Below, piece after piece: positions 1 through 4,444 of a stretch of DNA of 5,655 nucleotides (position 1 is its first letter; the number at the start of each line of letters is the position of its first letter). The translations under genes were made by a program, and so were the position numbers. The stretch is from Rubrobacter sp. (GTDB lineage Bacteria > Actinomycetota > Rubrobacteria > Rubrobacterales > Rubrobacteraceae). The notes under the pieces are model-generated. The model had not been told where the DNA came from and did no database searches. It was given only the letters and a program-made list of their open reading frames with translations. Location of the stretch: the NCBI GenBank assembly GCA_016781775.1, contig JADDPR010000488.1:1-5655 (forward strand), written 5' to 3'.

Positions 1-15
1 ACCGGTAGTTTGTTG

Positions 16-297
16 CTAACGGGCATAGAGGTAGAGGTTCCTGCCGGAAAACACCCGCTCAAGCAGCGCTTTCAGCTCCAATGGTGGGGGCAGATCGGAG
101 AACGCCCTCCAGTAACGCCTGAGCATTATCCACGGCTCGAGCCACGCTCTTGTCGCCCTCAATGCCTCTGGCCAAGACGCCTTCATCCTCCTTCCTGCCC
201 CTTCTCCCGGGCCAGCCGGTAGGTCGTCCTCCGTTCGCTCGGCCGGCGAGCGCCCGTCGCGGGCCCACCAGCAGAACGAAAACGCGCAGCACGCCAG
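16..297 (-). pseudogene. Truncated C-terminal remnant, possibly of a transposase
   Basis: A minus-strand reading frame is open from just after an in-frame TAG at 298-300 down to a TAG stop at 16-18, giving 93 codons. The only ATG (184-186) would give a 56-residue protein. The translation is rich in Trp, Arg and Leu, with the pieces CCAFSFCWWARDGRSP, WPEALRATRAWLEP, MLRRYWRAFSDLPPP and FSGRNLYLYAR. This Trp-rich pattern with a short basic linker and a final LYLYA-type end resembles the C-termini of some actinobacterial DDE transposases as I remember them; I cannot name the IS family with confidence. No catalytic region is present upstream in any frame, so if it is a transposase only the tail survives. 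A purine-rich AGGAAGGAGG abuts the ATG, too close for an ideal ribosome binding site. It could instead be a small real gene. Confidence 0.4.
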
Positions 298-385
298 CTA
301 CCAGTGGCGGCGTATCGCGACGTGGCCGCGGGGAGCACGCCTCATCGGCCCACCCCGGTCCTCCGAGACCGCAACTGCCCATTAC

Positions 386-414
386 TGGTTTATCCAGCGG
401 CTTCGGGGTTTAAT
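386..414 (+). promoter_or_regulatory. Possible promoter of the ABM-domain gene
   Basis: TTTAAT at 409-414 matches the sigma-70 -10 consensus at five of six positions and lies about 37 bases before the chosen ATG at 451. The -35 side is weak: TGGTTT at 386-391 with a 17-base spacer. The call rests mainly on the -10 and its distance from the gene. Confidence 0.25.
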
Positions 415-450
415 GCGTTCTCACCGCATCAACGTACTGGAGCACCCGTT

Positions 451-1107
451 ATGGATGAGTTCGTCGACGATCGAAACCCCGCCCCGGGGGACGACCCGCC
501 CGTCACCGCGGTGGCCTCGAGGCGGGTCAAGCCCGGCCGCGAGGGGGAGTTCGAAGAATGGGTGTCCGGCATCATGGCCGCCGCAAACCGGTTTCCCGGC
601 TACATGGGCTCGGACGTGTTCCGGCCCAGCGACCCCGATGACGACGAGTACAGGATCGTCTTCCGCTTCGACCACGAAAGCAGCATGCGGGCCTGGGAGA
701 CCTCCGGGGAACGCCGCCGCTGGCTTGAGGAGTCAAGGCCCCTTCTCCAAGAGGACGAAAAAGTCCGCGTGCTCACGGGCCTGGAGACCTGGTTCACGCT
801 GCCCTCGAAGCCCGCGGAGGCGCCCCCGCCCCGCTACAAGATGGCGGTGGTGACCTGGCTGGCGGTCTTCCCGCTCATCACGACGATCTTCTTGGCGCTC
901 GGTCCCGTGCTCAACCAGTTGCCCACGCTGCTGCGCTCGCTGGTGCTGACCGTGATCATGGTTTCGCTCATGACCTACGTCGTGATGCCCCGCATGACGC
1001 GCCTGTTCTCCTTCTGGCTCTACCCGGCCCGCGGGCAGCGGCGGGGACGTGCACCGGTAGCTCGGAGCGCTCAGGAAGGCCCGCTCGCACGTCGCCGACA
1101 TAGCTAG
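451..1107 (+). CDS. ABM-domain protein with two C-terminal membrane helices
   Basis: This 218-residue protein has an antibiotic-biosynthesis-monooxygenase (ABM, dimeric alpha/beta barrel) domain at about residues 16-117. It includes the segments PVTAVASRRVKPGREGEFEEW and RFPGYMGSDVFRP, and a Trp/Leu-rich helix around WLEESRPLL. Two hydrophobic helices follow, about 131-152 and 160-179, ending in the MPRMTRLFSFWLYP motif typical of the membrane-anchored ABM subgroup. These proteins are related to small cofactor-free oxygenases, but the substrate of the membrane form is unknown. I chose the ATG at 451 over upstream in-frame starts because GGAG lies eight bases before it and the upstream translation has no similarity or sensible codon use. 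The last 26 residues (193-218) are a basic Arg/Ala tail beyond the usual end of the family. They overlap a better-looking reading frame, so the original stop may have been lost. Confidence 0.82.
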   Translation: MDEFVDDRNPAPGDDPPVTAVASRRVKPGREGEFEEWVSGIMAAANRFPGYMGSDVFRPSDPDDDEYRIVFRFDHESSMRAWETSGERRRWLEESRPLLQEDEKVRVLTGLETWFTLPSKPAEAPPPRYKMAVVTWLAVFPLITTIFLALGPVLNQLPTLLRSLVLTVIMVSLMTYVVMPRMTRLFSFWLYPARGQRRGRAPVARSAQEGPLARRRHS

Positions 1108-1234
1108 GCTCGCCGAGATGACCAAGAAGCACCTTCACGAGGGCAGGTTCGAGGACGCCGTAGCGTGCCTGCGCCCGATCGAGCAGCACGCCTCGACCGG
1201 CAAGGACGCCCTCGGCCGGCTCTCGGAGGAGTAG
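1061..1234 (+). pseudogene. Unrecognised coding-like fragment overlapping the ABM gene end
   Basis: A second plus frame is open from after a TAG at 1058-1060 to a TAG at 1232-1234. It gives about 57 residues with strongly coding-like, helical content: LGALRKARSHVADIARL, then AEMTKKHLHEGRFEDAV, then CLRPIEQHASTGKDALGRL. The only in-frame ATG is at 1118, which would leave a 38-residue protein starting inside the helix. It overlaps the Arg-rich tail of the ABM gene in another frame. The lack of an upstream start and the better codon use than the overlapping tail suggest the 3' end of a gene whose beginning has been lost, perhaps by the same event that extended the ABM gene. I do not recognise the family. 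Confidence 0.3.
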
Positions 1235-1262
1235 ATGACGTTCCAAGGACCCGTCCGGGACG

Positions 1263-1285
1263 GAGGGCCCCGGGGCCCAAGGAGG
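1263..1285. repeat. GC-rich palindrome followed by AAGGAGG, copy 1
   Basis: The sequence GAGGGCC-CCGG-GGCCCAAGGAGG contains a perfect 14-base palindrome, GGGCCCCGGGGCCC, at 1265-1278. A near-identical arrangement, with GA in place of CCGG, lies at 3708-3728. The AAGGAGG part resembles a Shine-Dalgarno site, but only a tiny frame (ATG at 1286, eight codons) follows here, so no gene is called. Confidence 0.5.
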
Positions 1286-1446
1286 ATGCGCCGTTGGTTT
1301 CAGTGGCCTTAAGGAGGCTTTGAAGGGGACGGGGGACGAATGCGCTACCTGCCCCCATGTCTCCCGACCGCCCCCGCCGCCATCCAGGCCGCGCCGATGC
1401 TACACGGGGGGTAAGCAGATCGAGAAGGGTTCCCTCTGCTGCCTAC

Positions 1447-1475
1447 AGGTGGGGGTTGCGAGTGAACCCCCACCT
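1447..1475. repeat. Strong stem-loop (11-bp perfect stem)
   Basis: AGGTGGGGGTT at 1447-1457 is the exact reverse complement of AACCCCCACCT at 1465-1475, with the seven-base loop GCGAGTG. There is no T-run after it, so a classic intrinsic terminator is not clear. It could be a U-less terminator for the gene upstream, a structured RNA element or an inverted-repeat mobile relic. Its right arm is one of three direct copies of AACCCCCACCT in the next 250 bases. Confidence 0.65.
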
Positions 1476-1550
1476 CCCGAATCCGGCTTGAAAGCGCGCT
1501 TTACTCGGCGAGAGGTGGCAGAGGTGGTAGTTGCGCTAACTTAACGCCGC

Positions 1551-1610
1551 TTTCCCTCCTTCTCTCACTTCTCCTACCGCCTCGCCCACTCCTCCCTCTA
1601 CCTAAACCTC
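1551..1610. other. Pyrimidine-rich tract
   Basis: Only 9 of these 60 plus-strand bases are purines, and the bias continues more loosely to about 1741. The tract lies inside the repeat cluster and has no coding character. Such tracts can form unusual helices or mark unpaired RNA linkers, but nothing here shows a function. Confidence 0.5.
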
Positions 1611-1709
1611 CCGCTTCGCGTGTTTGTCTTTCAACCCCCACCTCTACCACCTCGCCGGAGAAATCCGGCTTATCTATGGAGTTTTATGGTCGGGTAACTA
1701 CCACCTCAA

Positions 1710-1741
1710 CCCCCACCTAACCCGCACCCGACCCCCACCCC
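1710..1741 (-). other. Potential G-quadruplex on the minus strand
   Basis: On the minus strand the sequence reads GGGG-T-GGGGG-TC-GGG-TGC-GGG, followed six bases later by another GGGGG (complement of 1710-1714). This fits the standard pattern of four G-runs of at least three with short loops. It lies upstream of the pyrophosphatase gene on the template strand, and ends one base before a hairpin. Folding is predicted by pattern only. Confidence 0.5.
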
Positions 1742-1770
1742 GCGCTATCCGGATGGGCTTCGGGTAGCGC
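1742..1770 (+). promoter_or_regulatory. Stem-loop upstream of the pyrophosphatase gene
   Basis: GCGCTATCCG (1742-1751) pairs with CGGGTAGCGC (1761-1770) to make a ten-base-pair stem with one G-U pair and a nine-base loop. It stands about 200 bases before the TTG start and directly after the G-quadruplex motif. It may be a terminator closing upstream transcription or part of a leader. There is no poly-T run. Confidence 0.45.
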
Positions 1771-1953
1771 CTTCGGGGACGGTTCCGATGCCCCGCGGGC
1801 CGCGGCCTTCAATCGCGGCCTCGTCGAATACCGGGCGAAACTACCGACTTCATCCCTACAATCTAGGTGAGCACACTGGTGTGATTCCCTCCCAAAGGGG
1901 ATATATTGTCGCCACTCGAAGGCCAGTTCGATACGTTAAGTTGCCGGCACACC

Positions 1954-1960
1954 GGGAGGG
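1954..1960 (+). promoter_or_regulatory. Ribosome binding site fixing the TTG start of ppa
   Basis: GGGAGGG lies seven bases before TTG at 1968. It decides the start in favour of a rare TTG over the far-upstream ATG at 1788, which has no comparable site. TATATT at 1902-1907 could be a -10 element, but no good -35 accompanies it. Confidence 0.55.
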
Positions 1961-1967
1961 AAAGCGA

Positions 1968-2510
1968 TTGGATATCAGGGAGGTGCCCGCCCGCTCTTCC
2001 GAGGGGAACGTCAACGTGTTCGTGGAGATACCCAAGGGCAGCCGCAACAAGTACGAGTACGACGAGGACCTGGGGATGGTAACCCTGGACCGCGCCCTTT
2101 ACTCGGCGGTGCATTACCCGACCGATTACGGCTTCGTGCCCGGCACGCGCGGCACGGACGGCGAGCCGCTCGACGCGATGGTGATGGTGGACGAGAGCAC
2201 CTTCCCCGGTTGTCTGGTCGAGGCGAGGATCCTCGGAGTCCTCGCCGTACGCTCCAGCAGCGGCCGTCTGGAGCAGAAACTGCTCGGAGTGCCGGTACGG
2301 GAGCCTCGCTTCGCCGAGTACGGGGACGTCTCGGACGTACCCGGGCACCTGCTCAAGGAGATAGAGCACTTCTTCGAGGTGTTCAAGGACCTGGAGGGTA
2401 GCGACGTGGGAGTCGTCGGATGGGAGGGAGCGCGCAAGGCCCAAGGGCTGCTCGACGAGGCCGTCCGGAAGGCAAAGAGGGGCGGGGAGTCCACCACGCC
2501 TGTCTCCTGA
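1968..2510 (+). CDS. ppa: Family I inorganic pyrophosphatase, divergent active site
   Basis: The product is a soluble cytoplasmic enzyme expected to hydrolyse pyrophosphate to two phosphates, pulling biosynthetic reactions forward. The 180-residue translation carries the family core: VEIPKGSRNKYEYD (residues 19-32), LDRALYSAVHYPTDYGFVPG (40-59), DGEPLDAM (64-71), KLLGVP (104-109) and HFFEVFKDLEG (134-144). I chose TTG at 1968 because GGGAGGG (1954-1960) sits seven bases upstream and the length fits the family; GTG at 2016, with GAGGGG nine bases before it, is an alternative. The frame is open further up (ATG at 1788), but that part looks non-coding. Against the E. coli enzyme, most metal and substrate residues are kept, but D67 aligns with Glu66, D97 with Ser, D102 with Glu102 after a one-residue insertion, and Y141 with Phe139. 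Activity may be altered. It stands alone, with no operon partner. Confidence 0.88.
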   Translation: MDIREVPARSSEGNVNVFVEIPKGSRNKYEYDEDLGMVTLDRALYSAVHYPTDYGFVPGTRGTDGEPLDAMVMVDESTFPGCLVEARILGVLAVRSSSGRLEQKLLGVPVREPRFAEYGDVSDVPGHLLKEIEHFFEVFKDLEGSDVGVVGWEGARKAQGLLDEAVRKAKRGGESTTPVS

Positions 2511-2616
2511 CCTGCTCCTCGGTGGCGGACGCCAACGCCGCCAGATGTTCTCTACCCCTGTGCACCAGAACCTCCACGACAAGCCCTTCGTCGTCGGTGG
2601 CCTCCGGGTAGCGACC
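2488..2616 (-). pseudogene. Possible decayed coding fragment next to ppa
   Basis: After an in-frame TGA at 2617-2619, a minus-strand frame reads GRYPEATDDEGLVVEVLVH, then RGREHLAALASATEEQVRRQ, which looks like ordinary acidic-basic bacterial protein. It then runs into the antisense of the ppa 3' end, where it loses that character. Just upstream, in a different frame, AAEVVWKYKMTAGSLPFGALL could be the other half of a frameshifted gene. I recognise no family, there is no clear start, and chance is a real alternative in such GC-rich DNA. Confidence 0.2.
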
Positions 2617-3054
2617 TCAAGGAGTGCCCCAAAAGGCAGGCTTCCTGCGGTCATCTTGTACTTCCAGACCACCTCGGCGGCCGGATATGTGCCGAAGATA
2701 AACCCCGGGGGCCTCTCCGGGCCTACCGTGTGGGGGCGCGGTAACGGCGCTTTGGGTGGGAGATTCCTCCATGCGAGGTTAACGTCTCCCCTTACGCCGC
2801 GCCGTTCGGCGAGGAAGGGAAGAGGCCTGCTACCGGCCGCCCCGCCCATGGCACGCCCAGTGTCGTTGTAAGGGCCTGCATAGCCCGGCGAGTCCCTTCG
2901 GGTGCGGAGAGCACCGCTTCAGCTTGGAGGACGTTTAAGGTGGCTTCGAAACACCCCTCGCTTGTCCGGGCGTACAGCACATGATGATCCTACCAGCCGG
3001 TACCACTTCGAGGGTTTGGCCCCCGATAATGCCGACCTCACGCCCGGGAGCTGG
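2511..3054. other. Long gene-poor intergenic stretch
   Basis: No secure gene lies between the ppa stop and the DUF2795 gene. The stretch holds the doubtful minus-strand pieces listed at 2488-2616 and 2792-2980, a short GCAGG-ctt-CCTGC hairpin at 2636-2648, and a GC-rich CCCCGGGGGCC run near 2703-2713. No T-rich terminator was seen after ppa. Confidence 0.5.
2792..2980 (-). CDS. Doubtful small ORF, unrecognised
   Basis: A 62-residue minus ORF starts at GTG (2978-2980), with AGGA seven bases upstream. Its first half, MLYARTSEGCFEATLNVLQ then AEAVLSAPEGTRRAMQAL, looks coding. Its second half (from about residue 38) is Pro/Gly/Ala-rich and unconvincing. No domain is recognised. It may be the start of a broken gene or chance. 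Confidence 0.25.
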   Translation of the reverse strand: MLYARTSEGCFEATLNVLQAEAVLSAPEGTRRAMQALTTTLGVPWAGRPVAGLFPSSPNGAA

Positions 3055-3255
3055 TCAGGTCGACTGAGGAGAAGCTCGTAGTTCCTCCACGACCTCCTCC
3101 GAGCTGGAGAACTCGGGGCGGCCCAAAGTCCCGATCCTGTCCACCAAGGCATCCGGAGCGTTGTTGCCCTCGGCGGCGGAAATTAGGTCGGCTTTGCTGG
3201 CTGGGTATTCCACCCCCTCGAAGTACTGGTGCGCATCGTCCGGGTTGAAGTCCAT
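3055..3255 (-). CDS. DUF2795 small protein
   Basis: This 66-residue protein matches the DUF2795 pattern: YFEGVEYPASKADLISAAEG (residues 11-30), then NAPDALVDRIGTLGRPEFSS (32-51), then an acidic EEVVEEL end. DUF2795 proteins are short, helical and common in actinobacteria. Their role is unknown, though some stand beside stress or DNA-related genes. The start is well supported: AAGGAGGA (complement of 3259-3266) stands three bases before ATG at 3253-3255. The gene points away from the plus-strand ORF at 3279. A weak hairpin, CGACCT/AGGTCG at 3033-3038 and 3057-3062, overlaps its stop codon and may close the transcript. The polar tail ASPQST is not part of the domain. Confidence 0.8.
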   Translation of the reverse strand: MDFNPDDAHQYFEGVEYPASKADLISAAEGNNAPDALVDRIGTLGRPEFSSSEEVVEELRASPQST

Positions 3256-3278
3256 GCTTCCTCCTTCCTGCGACCGGT

Positions 3279-3590
3279 TTGGATTCGCTTTCTGAGGTGT
3301 ACCCCCAAGGGATGCGACTAAATCGCTGTCGATTCAGAGTAGGGCGAGTTGGGCCTCCACGGTGTGCGGTACGTCCTGCGGACATCACCGGCTGGCACCG
3401 CGACTACGACCCCTGCATCTGGCGCAGCAGGGCCACTGAAGCCCAAAAGCGCGTCGGCTGGGAGATGTGGGTGAGGATGGAGAAGGTCATCGCCCTCATC
3501 CTCGACGAGGCGCACCGGCTGCAGGTCAAGGAGACGATGGAAGCATCGGGCGAAGGCCCAGAGAAATTCTACGGGGGCCGCCTTGATTGA
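3279..3590 (+). CDS. Hypothetical protein, start uncertain
   Basis: The frame runs from a TTG at 3279 to TGA at 3588-3590 (103 residues). Only the part from about residue 36 looks coding: ITGWHRDYDPCIWRSRATEA, then QKRVGWEMWVRMEKVIALIL, then DEAHRLQVKETMEA. This part is Trp-rich and then helical. The first third uses codons unlike the rest and may not be translated. No start has a good ribosome binding site; ATG at 3312 is another option. I do not recognise a family. It may be the 3' remnant of a larger gene, because a helix-turn-helix-like fragment continues in the same frame after the stop. Confidence 0.35.
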   Translation: MDSLSEVYPQGMRLNRCRFRVGRVGPPRCAVRPADITGWHRDYDPCIWRSRATEAQKRVGWEMWVRMEKVIALILDEAHRLQVKETMEASGEGPEKFYGGRLD

Positions 3591-3746
3591 GCGCCGCTGG
3601 GGACGGACGGGGACGGCTTCCGCACGCCCGCCGAGGCCGCCTGCATCCTCCGCATTCCCCTGCGCCGCGCCCCGAAGTGTACCTGTCCTCGGGGTTGGCA
3701 GACAACAGAGGGCCGAGGCCCAAGGAGGGACCCCGGCCCGCCGTAG
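3591..3746 (+). pseudogene. Helix-turn-helix (excisionase-like) fragment
   Basis: Directly after the preceding stop, and in the same frame, the translation reads GDGFRTPAEAACILRIPLRR (about 3612-3668). This resembles the first helices of excisionase/MerR-type DNA-binding domains, in which a TPxEAAxxLxIPxR pattern is usual. After that it decays into Pro/Gly/Cys-rich sequence and ends at TAG 3744-3746. There is no start codon or ribosome binding site. It is best read as a relic, possibly of a phage or element regulator, and the match is short. Confidence 0.25.
3708..3728. repeat. GC-rich inverted repeat followed by AAGGAGG, copy 2
   Basis: GAGGGCC-GA-GGCCCAAGGAGG matches the element at 1263-1285 except for the loop, sharing the 12-base word GGCCCAAGGAGG. 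No gene starts after it. Its presence twice in gene-free DNA suggests a dispersed repeat rather than a ribosome binding site. Confidence 0.45.
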
Positions 3747-3766
3747 GCTTTCGGTATCGTAAGCCT
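3745..3766 (-). terminator. Stem-loop at the end of the zinc-finger-like gene
   Basis: AGGCTT (3745-3750) pairs with AAGCCT (3761-3766), with a T-T mismatch, two more G-C pairs and a GTAT loop inside. It touches the stop codon of the minus-strand gene at 3766-3978. There is no U-run, so it may be a U-less terminator or an mRNA 3'-end stabiliser. Confidence 0.4.
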
Positions 3767-3978
3767 TAGCCCCCGCCGCCTACGGCCTTTATCACGACGC
3801 CGGTGCCGTTGCAGTTGGTGCACTCCTCGCCGCCCTCGAGCTTGCCCGAGCCGTCGCACACGTCGCATATGGTCTCGGCCGCCCCCTGCGTGCCGGGCTC
3901 CACCTCGTCGCCGGGGGCCGGCGCCCTCTCCGGATCGGAGGCCTCCTCCCTGGGGGCCTTGGGCTTCTCCTCGCTCAT
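3766..3978 (-). CDS. Small two-motif CxxCxGxG (DnaJ-type zinc) protein
   Basis: This 70-residue protein has a disordered, Glu/Pro-rich N-terminal half and two CxxCxGxG motifs: CDVCDGSG (residues 38-45) and CTNCNGTG (53-60). These four cysteines would bind one zinc ion, as in half of the DnaJ central zinc domain or the anti-TRAP protein. There is no J domain, so it is not a DnaJ co-chaperone. It may be a stand-alone protein- or RNA-binding zinc module. The start is clear, with GGAGG seven to eight bases before ATG at 3976-3978. It ends in a Gly run, and a hairpin follows the stop. The plus-strand DNA fragment at 3591-3746 converges on it. Confidence 0.75.
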   Translation of the reverse strand: MSEEKPKAPREEASDPERAPAPGDEVEPGTQGAAETICDVCDGSGKLEGGEECTNCNGTGVVIKAVGGGG

Positions 3979-4079
3979 ATCCCGTCCTCCTCCTTGCGGC
4001 TTCTCGCGTTCCTACGGGCCTCGGTTTTGTACCCACGGATTGGGCGCGTGATACTCATCGTGTCCCGGGTGCGAGAAAT

Positions 4080-4103
4080 CCGGGGCCCGAGGGACCGGGC
4101 CGG
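4080..4103. repeat. GC-rich stem-loop between two small minus-strand genes
   Basis: CCGG-GG-CCCG (4080-4089) can pair with CGGGCCGG (4096-4103), with a two-base bulge and a six-base loop. It lies between the small genes, downstream of the charged-protein gene and upstream of the zinc-finger-like gene. It may help separate their transcripts. Confidence 0.35.
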
Positions 4104-4155
4104 TTCGGCATCCAACTATTGAGATACCGGAAGTACGGGCGTTCCCGGCAGCCGC

Positions 4156-4184
4156 CTAGCCCGAGTTCGATGGGTCGGGGCTAG
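4156..4184 (-). terminator. Stem-loop overlapping the stop of the charged small gene
   Basis: CTAGCCCGA (4156-4164) pairs with TCGGGGCTAG (4175-4184) across a ten-base loop with one bulged base. The right arm includes the stop codon of the minus-strand gene. No T-run follows, so this would be a U-less terminator or an mRNA end-protecting hairpin. Confidence 0.5.
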
Positions 4185-4372
4185 GAATCTCGCTCCAGCT
4201 CCTTGAGCTTCTCGACGACCTCGCGCTTCTCGTCGTCCTCGGCCGGCCCCTCGGAGGCCTCCAGGCGCGAGGAGGCGTCGCCCTTCTTCCCCTCGGGGAC
4301 CTCGTCGCCGGCCTTAGCCTTCGTCTCGATCCTTTTGCGCTCCTCTATGTCGCTCCAGCGGTTTATGCCCAT
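4181..4372 (-). CDS. Highly charged small hypothetical protein
   Basis: This 63-residue protein has 33 charged residues (D, E, K or R). It opens with MGINRWSDIEERKRIETKAK, has a Gly/Glu/Lys-rich centre and closes with a likely amphipathic or coiled-coil helix, DEKREVVEKLKELE. There is no signal peptide, membrane helix or known domain. The start is well supported by AAGGA seven bases before ATG (4370-4372). A promoter is predicted just upstream and a hairpin overlaps the stop, so it is probably a single-gene transcript. Such small charged proteins are often stress or nucleic-acid-associated in desiccation- and radiation-resistant bacteria, but nothing in the sequence proves this. Confidence 0.65.
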   Translation of the reverse strand: MGINRWSDIEERKRIETKAKAGDEVPEGKKGDASSRLEASEGPAEDDEKREVVEKLKELERDS

Positions 4373-4402
4373 CTCTTATCCTTCCGGCTCGTGGGAACAT
4401 CA

Positions 4403-4431
4403 TTGGACGCCGCGATTAGATCCCGTATACT
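4403..4431 (+). promoter_or_regulatory. Near-consensus sigma-70-type promoter, rightward
   Basis: TTGGAC (4403-4408), a 17-base spacer and TATACT (4426-4431) give a strong match to the sigma-70 consensus, unusual in this GC-rich sequence. Transcription would begin near 4438. The first likely protein start to the right is at 4805 (or 4718), so the transcript has a long leader or is a separate small RNA. Confidence 0.55.
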
Positions 4432-4444
4432 CGCGGTCCGGCAA
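4415..4444 (-). promoter_or_regulatory. Probable leftward promoter of the charged small gene
   Basis: On the minus strand TTGCCG (complement of 4439-4444), an 18-base spacer and TCTAAT (complement of 4415-4420) form a plausible promoter. The predicted start leaves a leader of about 35 bases before ATG at 4372. It interleaves with the rightward promoter. Confidence 0.4.

Larger units (their letters stand above)
1447..1718. repeat. Cluster of short direct and inverted repeats
   Basis: Two words recur in this gene-free stretch. AACCCCCACCT occurs at 1465-1475, 1633-1643 and 1708-1718, and inverted at 1447-1457. CTACCACCTC occurs at 1644-1653 and 1698-1707, and inverted (GAGGTGGTAG) at 1521-1530. 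The two words abut in opposite orders at 1633-1653 and 1698-1718. A third word, AATCCGGCTT, occurs at 1480-1489 and 1662-1671, each time downstream of an AACCCCCACCT copy, so part of the region looks like a degenerate duplication. No ORF with coding character spans it. Function is unknown: binding-site array, RNA element or dispersed repeat are all possible. Confidence 0.6.

Noticed and set aside
59..382. 107-residue minus-strand ORF
   Set aside because: It overlaps the transposase-like frame at 16-297 in a different frame and has poorer coding character, rich in Arg, Gly and Pro.
733..1125. 130-residue minus-strand ORF
   Set aside because: Antisense to the ABM gene; its His/Arg/Glu-rich translation is the usual shadow of GC-rich coding DNA.
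1320..1544. 74-residue plus-strand ORF starting at TTG
   Set aside because: Pro/Arg-rich, no ribosome binding site, and it crosses the strong stem-loop at 1447-1475.
1447..1718. CRISPR-like array
   Set aside because: The repeated words are only 10 to 11 bases, irregularly spaced and in both orientations, with no uniform spacers and no cas genes.
1863..2849. 328-residue minus-strand ORF, the longest in the window
   Set aside because: Most of it is antisense to the pyrophosphatase gene, whose plus-strand product is clearly recognised. The translation is low in recognisable motifs and has no ribosome binding site.
3569..4036. 155-residue minus-strand ORF
   Set aside because: Shadow of the zinc-finger-like gene in another frame; its Arg/Gly-rich translation destroys the clear CxxCxGxG motifs.
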